Both the position numbers and the translations under genes were made by a program. A model generated the notes under the pieces. That model searched no databases. It was not told where the DNA came from and saw nothing but the letters and a program-made list of their open reading frames with translations. From contig JAXLXV010000007.1 of assembly GCA_046327745.1 (NCBI GenBank), positions 434,001 through 498,000 on the forward strand: a stretch of DNA of 64,000 bases, written 5' to 3'. Below, in pieces: positions 57,128 to 64,000 of this stretch (positions within the stretch are counted from its first letter, which is position 1; each line of letters starts with the position of its first letter). This DNA comes from JABAQJ01 sp046327745. GTDB taxonomy: Bacteria > Gemmatimonadota > Gemmatimonadetes > Gemmatimonadales > Gemmatimonadaceae.

Positions 57128-58099
57128 ATGCGAGTCGCACACCAAGCGCACCCATTCCAGCGGAGCGATTGCCCACGTCGTCGGTGCCTTTCGCTGGCTG
57201 GGTTGTTCGCGCTGGTCATTCATATTGCTGCGTGCGGCGGTGATCCGACAAACCCGACCGCATCGCGCTGCGCGCCGGGCTCCGCGTTCGACGGGTCGGA
57301 GTGCCGCGTGTACGCCAGGCGCTCGGTTGAACGCATTCCAACGCCATGGGTCGAGTCGGGACACGCGCTCACGCTCGAGATGGTGGTGTATAAACCGTTA
57401 GGCGCAGGCCCGTATCCAACGCTGATCTTTCATCACGGCTCCACTGGCGCGGGCGACAAGCCTGAACTCTTCACGCAGACGTACTGGAGCGAGACGATCG
57501 CGAAGGTGTTCGTGGATCAGGGTTGGCAGGTCCTCTTTCCGCAGCGCCGCGGGCGCGGGACATCGGACGGCCTGTACGACGAGGGCTTCGAGCCCGATCG
57601 ATCGCGCTACTCATGTCGCCAGCAGTACGCGCTTCCCGGTCTGGTCCACGCGCTCGACGACGCCGAGGTGATTCTGACGGACGTGCGCGCACGCGCCGAC
57701 GTTGATCCGTCGCGTCTCTTGGTCGGAGGGGTTTCGCGCGGAGGGATACTGGCCATGGCCCACGCCGCGCAACATCCCGATGAGTACGTGGGCGTCGTCA
57801 TCTTCGTGGGTGGATGGCTTGGTGAAGCATGTGTCGATGCCGTGCCCGTCAATCGCTCCACGTTTGTTTCTGCAGCCACGCTTCCGCGCCCGTCCCTGTG
57901 GCTGTATGGGCAGAACGATACTTTCTACAGCATCGATCACTCCCAGGCCAACTTCGATGCATTCGTTGCGGCCGGCGGCAAAGGGGCGTTCGAGGTTTAC
58001 CGCCGAAGTGACCCTACAGCCAACGGTCATGGCATAGCCAACGAACCGTCCCTGTGGCGCGACGACCTGCTGGCGTATCTAGGGCAGCTAGCTCGCTGA
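57128..58099 (+). CDS. Alpha/beta hydrolase lipoprotein (dienelactone hydrolase-like)
   Basis: The 323-residue protein has a lipobox (HIAAC near residue 36) and the hydrolase motifs FHHGSTG, the strand FPQRRGRGTSDG, the elbow GGVSRGGI, Asp in GQNDTFY and His in NGHGIAN. It belongs to the prolyl oligopeptidase/dienelactone hydrolase group and probably acts on an ester or peptide outside the cytoplasm. ATG 57128 gives the signal. The reading frame is clean again from here, unlike the region to the left. Confidence 0.8.
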   Translation: MRVAHQAHPFQRSDCPRRRCLSLAGLFALVIHIAACGGDPTNPTASRCAPGSAFDGSECRVYARRSVERIPTPWVESGHALTLEMVVYKPLGAGPYPTLIFHHGSTGAGDKPELFTQTYWSETIAKVFVDQGWQVLFPQRRGRGTSDGLYDEGFEPDRSRYSCRQQYALPGLVHALDDAEVILTDVRARADVDPSRLLVGGVSRGGILAMAHAAQHPDEYVGVVIFVGGWLGEACVDAVPVNRSTFVSAATLPRPSLWLYGQNDTFYSIDHSQANFDAFVAAGGKGAFEVYRRSDPTANGHGIANEPSLWRDDLLAYLGQLAR

Positions 58100-58202
58100 T
58101 GTCGCGTGTGCTCTCGCACCATGGGCATCAGGCAGGTTGGTAGAGCCGGCGAGTCACAATCGCCTGCCTAACGCTCAGTTGACGGAGGGCGTCTGGAAGA
58201 GT

Positions 58203-58676
58203 CTAGCGCGGCGCGCCCAAGATGCGAAGCGTTGCCTCATCGGGCTGATCGTCGAAGAACCGGCGCAAGAGTTCCCCGAATTGTGGATCTCCCGTGGCCT
58301 CGTGAAACAAGGTGGCACAGGAGCGCAGCTTCAACGCGTCGATCTCTCCGAGGATGGATGCGGCCGAGCGATCCTGGTGCGCGAGGAGCGCTCGGGCACA
58401 TTCGCGGAGTCGCGCGCCGAGCACCGGGTGCCGCCAGTAGGCCGTCGCCTCGTCGATGCCCGAGAGGGCGAAACGGCGCGACCGCTCCGATGTGCCTAGG
58501 CCAGCGACCTGCGGGAAGACAAACCAGATCCAGTGCGTGCGTTTGCGGCCGGCGCGTAGCTCGCCCAGCACCTGCGGATAGACAGGTGCTTGGGCCGCCT
58601 CGAAACGAGAGAGTTGGAATTCGTCGCGACCGTGCTGCACCGATCCGTCGTTCGACTCCGGCACAGCGGGCGTCAC
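58203..58676 (-). CDS. DUF1810 family protein
   Basis: About 157 residues with the DUF1810 hallmarks QLSRFEAAQAPVYPQVL, THWIWFVFPQ and LGARLRECARALL. Distantly related to YbiA-like or calpastatin-like proteins; function unknown. The GTG at 58676 overlaps the stop of the hydrolase upstream as GTGA, a good sign of coupled translation; the longer frame upstream lies inside that gene and is rejected. Confidence 0.8.
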   Translation of the reverse strand: MTPAVPESNDGSVQHGRDEFQLSRFEAAQAPVYPQVLGELRAGRKRTHWIWFVFPQVAGLGTSERSRRFALSGIDEATAYWRHPVLGARLRECARALLAHQDRSAASILGEIDALKLRSCATLFHEATGDPQFGELLRRFFDDQPDEATLRILGAPR

Positions 58677-59650
58677 TGCGATGATGACTTCAAGAAGTCT
58701 CGCACCACTTTGACGAACTCCTTCGGACGCTCCACGTACGAGAAGTGCCCGGCCCCCGGAATCAGCTCCAACCTTGCGTCCGGGAATGCAGTCTTCCATT
58801 CCGCAGCAGACTCCGCCGGAATCGGATCCAACGCGCCGTGCACGATTAGCACCGGCACTTGGACGTCCTGAAATTGCGTGCGCCAATCCCAGTCACCGAG
58901 GGGATTCAGCGTACTGGCACTGACGACCTTTCCATTTCGAAAGGCGGCCGGCGGCGCGGTGCACGGGTCGCCGTGCATCCTCGCGATCATGGCGGTGTCA
59001 CCCGGATCGCTGAAGTAGCCGCGAATGAAGACGTGCCAATATGCGCGACACGCGCCGGCCACGTCGGAGGAAGTATCCCGCGCCTTCGCCAGCTGCACCA
59101 ACTTGAGACGCGTCGCTTGGTCCATCCAGGTCCGCAGGTTCGTGCCAAAGGTGGCACCCCATGGTGTCGCGCGCGCCGGCATCGCGTCGACCAGGAGCAA
59201 CCGTCGAACGTGTGCCTGGGCCGTCCTGGCATAGTGTGCGCCGAGCGCAGCTCCCCACGAGTGTCCGAGGATTGATACGCGCTCGATCGCGAAGAACTTG
59301 CGCACAGCTTCAACATCTGCCAGGTGAGCCTCGAGCGTCAGCTGCGCGGGGTCGGTAACGACTGTCGAACCCCCAGTCCCCCGCTGATCGTAGAAGATGA
59401 GGGTGAGGTCCTTGAGCAGGGGGGCGAGATCGGGGCGGATATAGCCGGCATCCAGGCCGGGGCCGCCGTGCAGTACTAATAGGGTATCGCGGCCGGAGCC
59501 CTCGACGTAGTACGCCAGATTCACCGGCCCATTGGGTACTACTCCGGTACGGCTGTGACTCCCTTGGGCACGTGCTGGCGGCGCCGCGCTCAGCGCGGTC
59601 GCGATGGACAGGAGGTGCAACACGAACGTAGGAGGTCTGTGGCGATGCAT
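58673..59650 (-). CDS. Exported alpha/beta hydrolase, proline iminopeptidase-like
   Basis: The 325-residue protein has a signal peptide (ARA-Q) and S33 motifs: HGGPGLDAG oxyanion segment, DQRGTGGS, elbow GHSWGAAL, Asp in GALDPIP and His in GAGHFSY. A cap domain separates strands 6 and 7. It may cleave N-terminal proline or an ester. GGGGAG before the ATG at 59650 sets the start. It forms a two-gene unit with DUF1810. Confidence 0.85.
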   Translation of the reverse strand: MHRHRPPTFVLHLLSIATALSAAPPARAQGSHSRTGVVPNGPVNLAYYVEGSGRDTLLVLHGGPGLDAGYIRPDLAPLLKDLTLIFYDQRGTGGSTVVTDPAQLTLEAHLADVEAVRKFFAIERVSILGHSWGAALGAHYARTAQAHVRRLLLVDAMPARATPWGATFGTNLRTWMDQATRLKLVQLAKARDTSSDVAGACRAYWHVFIRGYFSDPGDTAMIARMHGDPCTAPPAAFRNGKVVSASTLNPLGDWDWRTQFQDVQVPVLIVHGALDPIPAESAAEWKTAFPDARLELIPGAGHFSYVERPKEFVKVVRDFLKSSSQ

Positions 59651-59953
59651 GTATTGCTCCCCAGGAGGGAACGGGACGTTGCGGCTGAAGGACCGACCGA
59701 AATCGTGCGGGACGGGACCCACGTGCGCAACACTCTCGGAACGGTTTGAACTGCTCACGGGGCCAGCAAGGACCCTTTCGTCGTTACCCAACCTGTGCTC
59801 GCTCGCCGATCGGCTCCGGCTGCCAACCCTGGCTTCCATCGTGGCGAGCCGCATCAGACAGGTACTGAGAGCGGCGTGACGCGCACTCGCCAACCTCAGC
59901 AAGCCGGGGACGCATCTCGCAGACAGCGGACACCCACTCTGCAGCGAGCGACG
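59651..59953. other. Intergenic region
   Basis: About 300 bases between two genes on the minus strand: it ends the TIR-repeat gene and leads into the S33 hydrolase gene. I see no hairpin, repeat or clear promoter. Confidence 0.4.
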
Positions 59954-62900
59954 TCAGCGCCCCACCCTAGCCAGCTCCGAGGGACTCCGCACAGCTACAC
60001 TGTCCGTCCGGGCTCCATTGTCATCGTAGACGTATCGGTACGCGAGCACGCCCGGCGCGCGAGCAATGGGCGCTCCCGCCGTGTCGAACAACGCCTCCAC
60101 CACGAGCTGCCCGTGGCCGTTGTACTCGCGTAATCGCCGAGCGAATGGCCGTGGATCATCGACCGGTCCCATCACCGGCTCGCCCGACAGACCGAGATGC
60201 CGGCGCTCGACCTCATTGTCTCGTGCGTCGAAGCGTTGCACCCGGCGGGCATAGCCGTACGACGCGCGCACCGGCTCGCCGGCGATCCCGGTATAGCGAC
60301 GCTCGACGATGTTGCCGCGGTCGTCCAAGCTGTCGTGAATTGCTGATACTCCATCAAAGAGCGCCGGCCTTCCATCGATTCCGAAGTACGAGGTCGAAAT
60401 CTCCCGTCCGCGTCGATCGAAGCCGTACCGGACCATCGCGTAACCTTCCTTGTGCCGCACCGGCTCACCACGAACTCCAAAATAGCGTCTCTGGACAAGG
60501 CGGCCGCGCGCGTCATACGACTGACGCCATCCTGCGACGCTCTCGCTCGAAAGCACTGGTTCGCCGCCGGCACCGAGCATTGTCGTGACCACGACGCGAC
60601 CGCGCGCATCGAGCGAGTCGCGCCAACCCGCATATCCGTCACTGCCCAACACCGGTTCACCCTTTACACCGAAACGACGGGTGGCAACTTGCCGTCCGCG
60701 TTCGTCATACTCGATACTCACCCCTGCAAAGCCCAGCGAGCCACGCACCCGCGCCCCGTCGAGCCCAATGTAGGTCTCAGTTGTCGCATGGCCCCAGCGA
60801 TCGTATTCGCTCACGAAACCGGCGCGCAGCTCCTTTCTGTTGAGGACCGGTTCTCCTTTTGCATCAAAGAACCGGGTACTCGTTCGATTCCCATGCCCGT
60901 CGAGTTCGTAGCGCCACTCGGTGACGCCGTCCGCCTGATGGGGTTCGCCACGAATGTCGAACATCCGAATGCTCGTTGTATAGCCTTGGTCGTTATGCGT
61001 GAACGTGCGGCTTGCGGCTCCCTCCTCGAATCGCGAGGCAATTGGCTTTCCGGAGAGTCCCAGGCTGGTGGACCTGACGATGTCCCCCCATCGATCGATT
61101 TCGCGCCGTTCCGCCGCCATGCCATCGCTCGTCAGCGTCGGATGGCCGGATGGGTCGTAGAACGATTGTTCCACGAGATTGCCCCGCGCGTCGTACTTCA
61201 TTCGCATCATCGACCACCCATCCAGGCCCACGGCGGTGTCCCCGCGCGGGGCTACTCCGATCACGCCAATTCGGCGCCCGGTGTCGTCGAAACGATTTGT
61301 GTGCCCGGCGGTACGGGTGCTGTCATTGGTCAGCCTTCCATCGGCATCGAGGTAAGACCGCCTCGTGATGTTGCCCACGTCGTCAATGAGGTCGATCTGC
61401 TGCGAGTAGCCACCAGCGTTCACCGTTGGCTTTCCGTCCAGCCCCAACCACGTCTTCTTGAACTGGACGTCGTGGCGATCGAAACTCGCCACCCACGAGG
61501 CTCCGTCGACGGTCTCGATGGGTTCATTGTCGAGCCCCAGCGGCGTGGTCCGTATCCGATTGCCGCGGTCATCGTACTCACCCGTCCATGCGGCGAATCC
61601 CTCATCAGTGAAGACCGGCTCGCCGTGGAGACCGAAGTACTGCACCCGCCTAACGTTTCCCCTGGCGTCGTACGTCCGGCGAGTGACGGCGTAACCCTTG
61701 GTGCTGCACACCGGCTCATGGTTCCGTCCGTGAAAAGCCCGCGCCAGCGTGTTTCCAGCGTCGTCGAGGTCGTCGCGCCAGCCGAACACCCCATCGGAGT
61801 TGTAGGTGGGCGTTCCGTCGAGGCCAAAAAATCGCACCGTGCGAACGCGGCGCGAAGCATCCAACTCCGTCGTGGTCTTCCATACGCCTTCCGTATCCAG
61901 CGCTTGTCGTCCAGCCGAATCCATCCCGGCACGGCTCCTTTCCCGGCCTTCCGAATCGTACGTCATCTCGTACGCATAGACGCGGGAGGGGTTCGGCACG
62001 GGCTCGCGGTTCGAGTTCAGGAACTCTTCCTTCACGTCGAGCCCCGCGCCGTCGCGGGTGAAGCGAACGTACTGGATCCCCGAGGGTGTTCTCGAGCAGC
62101 CGAACGACGCCTCCGTGAACTGAGCGACCGTGGAGCCTGTGTACTGCATGACCTCCAGCGCGCGGCCATACTGGCTCACCTTGGATTCACGGACGATCCG
62201 GCCGGCCTTATCGTATTCGAAAGCGACTCGTGCGGCGATGGCGGCGGAGCACAACGACCTGAGATCCGTGCCAAGCACGCTCTCGAATCCTTCGCCGGTC
62301 CCTTCTGATCCGTTGATCATGTCGACGTGATCGACCAGCGCCCCTCGGCCCCTTCGCACGAAGCGATACAGGTGTTCAGGTCGTTGCGACCTCCCCAGCG
62401 CAACGGGGTCCACCCCCTGCCAGATCCCGAAGCGACGGACGTAGCCCCGATAGTACTCGACGCGCTCGCGGGCGACCTGGTCCCAAGCTCCGATGCTCAG
62501 CAGAATCGAGGCGGCGATTCCCAGGGCCGCGAATCCACGACGCCGTCTCGCGCGCTTCGCGGTCGCGGCTTCGAGATCTCGAGGCGACACACCGAGCAAC
62601 CCGGCGAGGATCCTGTCGCCCTCGAGTGCTGGCAGCTCGGCCAGCGCGCTCCGCACGTCGGCCGCAAGCGGTATGTTCGCGGGGTCCACGGGGCGGTCGC
62701 TGATTCGGCCATCCGGTTCGATGTCGTAGCGCAGCGCCTTCGGAAAGGCCTCGAGTGCTGGACGGTCTGGTGCATGGGTCGCCGCGTTCGGTACGCCTCC
62801 CGCGATCAGGCAAAAGATGCGATGCCCTCTGCCTAACGACTTGAAGTAGGCGATCTCCCGGTCGACGTGCTCTGACGCCACGGCATACGGCGAGCAGACG

Positions 62901-63136
62901 ATGACCAGCGCGTCGGAGGCCTCCAACGCCGCGCAGAGTGCTCTCCACAGCTCGGGGCCTGCCGAACCGTCCGACACATCGAGGAAGGTCGGCCGGAGTG
63001 TCTTGCCCTCGATCCCCGATGTCCTTCGGAGCTCTTCGGGCAGGGGCCGAGTCTCCAGATAATGCTGGAGCCATCGCGCAACACGCGCGTCGTGCCGACT
63101 GTAGCTGATGAAGGCCCGATAGCTCGCGGAGCTCAC
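59954..63136 (-). CDS. TIR domain receptor-like protein with membrane helix and about 20 YD-like repeats
   Basis: The 1060-residue frame is unbroken. Residues 5-115 are a TIR domain (YRAFISYSRHDARVARWL; E94 in HVDREIAYF is the candidate catalytic Glu). A linker of the type seen in TIR-membrane proteins leads to one hydrophobic helix at 201-217 after RRRR, placing TIR in the cytoplasm. Residues about 330-1050 hold about 20 repeats of 32-34 residues with the pattern YDxRGN....YFGxxGEPV....GYA, related in look to YD/RHS repeats. The start is GTG at 63136, without a clear ribosome site. The architecture suggests an outside-in sensor with a cytoplasmic NAD-cleaving effector. Confidence 0.85.
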   Translation of the reverse strand: MSSASYRAFISYSRHDARVARWLQHYLETRPLPEELRRTSGIEGKTLRPTFLDVSDGSAGPELWRALCAALEASDALVIVCSPYAVASEHVDREIAYFKSLGRGHRIFCLIAGGVPNAATHAPDRPALEAFPKALRYDIEPDGRISDRPVDPANIPLAADVRSALAELPALEGDRILAGLLGVSPRDLEAATAKRARRRRGFAALGIAASILLSIGAWDQVARERVEYYRGYVRRFGIWQGVDPVALGRSQRPEHLYRFVRRGRGALVDHVDMINGSEGTGEGFESVLGTDLRSLCSAAIAARVAFEYDKAGRIVRESKVSQYGRALEVMQYTGSTVAQFTEASFGCSRTPSGIQYVRFTRDGAGLDVKEEFLNSNREPVPNPSRVYAYEMTYDSEGRERSRAGMDSAGRQALDTEGVWKTTTELDASRRVRTVRFFGLDGTPTYNSDGVFGWRDDLDDAGNTLARAFHGRNHEPVCSTKGYAVTRRTYDARGNVRRVQYFGLHGEPVFTDEGFAAWTGEYDDRGNRIRTTPLGLDNEPIETVDGASWVASFDRHDVQFKKTWLGLDGKPTVNAGGYSQQIDLIDDVGNITRRSYLDADGRLTNDSTRTAGHTNRFDDTGRRIGVIGVAPRGDTAVGLDGWSMMRMKYDARGNLVEQSFYDPSGHPTLTSDGMAAERREIDRWGDIVRSTSLGLSGKPIASRFEEGAASRTFTHNDQGYTTSIRMFDIRGEPHQADGVTEWRYELDGHGNRTSTRFFDAKGEPVLNRKELRAGFVSEYDRWGHATTETYIGLDGARVRGSLGFAGVSIEYDERGRQVATRRFGVKGEPVLGSDGYAGWRDSLDARGRVVVTTMLGAGGEPVLSSESVAGWRQSYDARGRLVQRRYFGVRGEPVRHKEGYAMVRYGFDRRGREISTSYFGIDGRPALFDGVSAIHDSLDDRGNIVERRYTGIAGEPVRASYGYARRVQRFDARDNEVERRHLGLSGEPVMGPVDDPRPFARRLREYNGHGQLVVEALFDTAGAPIARAPGVLAYRYVYDDNGARTDSVAVRSPSELARVGR

Positions 63137-63429
63137 TGGGTCATCAGCCGGTGCTGGATCGAACTACGCGATTGGGCCGCTCACCCTCAACGCGGCTGCC
63201 GGAACGCTGTGGACCAAACGCCGTAACGGGCACGGGCTGCGGAACCTCGTTGAGGTGTACAGGCACTGCTTCACAAGGAATCCGCGGGCCCCTCGCGCGG
63301 GATCCTTGGATCCACGCCTCATTTGTACCAGTCGTGCCCGGCAGCGTCAAGCGGATCAGCACCAGCCGGTGACAGGCTTTCGCCGGCCGGAGCAGGGGGG
63401 TGTCACCCAAACTCGAAACACGGCGCTGA
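63137..63429. other. Intergenic region before the reverse transcriptase fragment
   Basis: About 290 bases that hold no reverse-transcriptase catalytic motif (no YADD-type codons) and no clear promoter. A stop codon at 63427 closes the upstream frame of the fragment, so the missing half of the enzyme is not here. Confidence 0.45.
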
Positions 63430-64000
63430 AAGGTTCGTCCTCACGCCCTCAAATCTCACCGCTTGGTTTCGAGGATTCCGCGGCCAGCCCGCGGCGACGC
63501 TCCTTCTCGCAAAGTGCGACACCGGAGCGTTCGCCAAGAAGTAACAGGACTTGTAGTAAACAGCCGACTGAACGTACCCCGCTTCTATTTGCGCCGCATC
63601 CGAGCGGCATTGCACCATTTGAAGCACGATGGCGTCGCGGCTGCGACGAACGCGCATCTCGATAACGTTGGCAACTGGTCGCTCGCAGTATCACGGCGGC
63701 TCGCCGCCTCTTGGGCGCTGTCTTGCCGGAAACTCAATTACGTAGGCATGATACGCGGCACTGATGACGCCCTGTATCGGAGGCTGGTGAAAGCGGGTCG
63801 TAAACTCGACGATGCGTTCCTTGCCTGCCCTTTGCTAGATGACGCCGTACTGGTTCTTCAGGGTTCGAGCGAGCAAGCGACAGGCTTCGTAGTGGGCGAC
63901 CTTGGTCTTGTCACGGCCGCACACTCCATTGATTCGACCAACGCACTGACCGATCACAGATGGCACGATAGTTCTCACAGCGTCGTCGCAATGCCACGTC
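63430..64000 (+). pseudogene. 3' part of a reverse transcriptase-trypsin fusion, cut by window edge
   Basis: Frame 1 is open from 63430 to the window end. VRHRSVRQEVTGLVVNSRL and NVPRFYLRRIRAALHHL are the block after the polymerase active site in retron/Abi-type reverse transcriptases, and RKLNYVGMIRGTDDALY is the thumb motif near their C-terminus. A trypsin-like domain follows: TGFVVGDLGLVTAAHSI, with the catalytic His. The palm with YADD is absent upstream, so the gene is 5'-truncated (or its start is displaced by an unseen break). No start codon can be assigned; the protein continues beyond the window. Confidence 0.65.

Larger units (their letters stand above)
367..62836. repeat. Dispersed word GTTAGGC / GCCTAAC (extended CGTTAGGCG)
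   Basis: By hand I count about 30 exact copies on both strands, for example near 367, 1176, 2827, 4387, 8367, 12364, 15863, 17147, 26006, 27622, 48426, 57396, 61647 and 62830. A C precedes it in most copies and a G follows in more than half. It falls in all three codon frames (Leu-Gly, Val-Arg, Leu-Thr, Pro-Asn) and between genes, so codon use does not explain it. None was found between about 32.4 and 42.8 kb. Confidence 0.6.

Noticed and set aside
1..64000. CRISPR arrays, tRNA or rRNA genes, insertion sequences
   Set aside because: No regularly spaced repeats, cloverleaf-like segments, rRNA motifs or transposase motifs were seen while reading; a program search could still find a tRNA missed by eye.

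Overview
The window looks like chromosomal DNA from a GC-rich, Gram-negative soil bacterium, most likely a member of the Gemmatimonadota. The reasons are: two large orphan ABC permeases of the ADOP type, one with its own PadR regulator; two long Ser/Thr kinases with TPR tails; many secreted or lipobox-bearing hydrolases; a DUF5916 outer-membrane protein; and an HAF-repeat lipoprotein. The assignment is inference from gene style. No rRNA, tRNA or CRISPR array was seen.

Left part (about 1-38.6 kb): an ordinary, cleanly coding chromosome. In order it holds trans-aconitate methyltransferase, a two-repeat LppY/LpqO protein coupled to a DUF5916 barrel protein, several exported alpha/beta hydrolases and M20 peptidases, a metallophosphoesterase lipoprotein, an MFS transporter, a flavin monooxygenase-like protein, an ADOP permease, a GH43 glycosidase, a PadR-ADOP operon with a palindromic operator, a kinase, glycerol-3-phosphate dehydrogenase, DinB and DsrE-type exported proteins, an N-acyl-D-amino-acid deacylase relative, a second kinase, a cupredoxin-HAF pair, and an ABC-2 exporter operon headed by an unknown protein.

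Right part (about 38.7-64 kb): a conflict or immunity island dominated by TIR and TIR-like domains. It contains a TIR-HAD phosphatase fusion; a TIR, P-loop NTPase and C-terminal tail protein; a three-helix membrane protein; a small PGDYG-like protein; a divergent pair in which a TIR protein and an alpha/beta hydrolase both end in what looks like the same TRAFs-binding (DUF4071-type) helical domain; a coupled TIR-like plus probable prokaryotic-YEATS gene; a GH19-like lysozyme or chitinase; two further TIR genes; and three TIR-like genes. After three ordinary genes (57.1-59.7 kb) comes a 1060-residue protein with a cytoplasmic TIR domain, one membrane helix and about 20 repeats of about 33 residues. 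The right edge carries the 3' part of a reverse transcriptase-trypsin fusion whose catalytic half is missing.

From about 48.9 to 57 kb, and in patches at 40.3-42.8 kb, reading frames break every 100-200 bases although conserved motifs survive in neighbouring frames. Some breaks lie in homopolymers, so indel errors are as likely as gene decay. Gene models there are reconstructions across frames with approximate ends.

A base-level signal crosses the window: the heptamer GTTAGGC (extended CGTTAGGCG) occurs about 30 times on both strands, in every reading frame and between genes, but is absent from about 32.4 to 42.8 kb.
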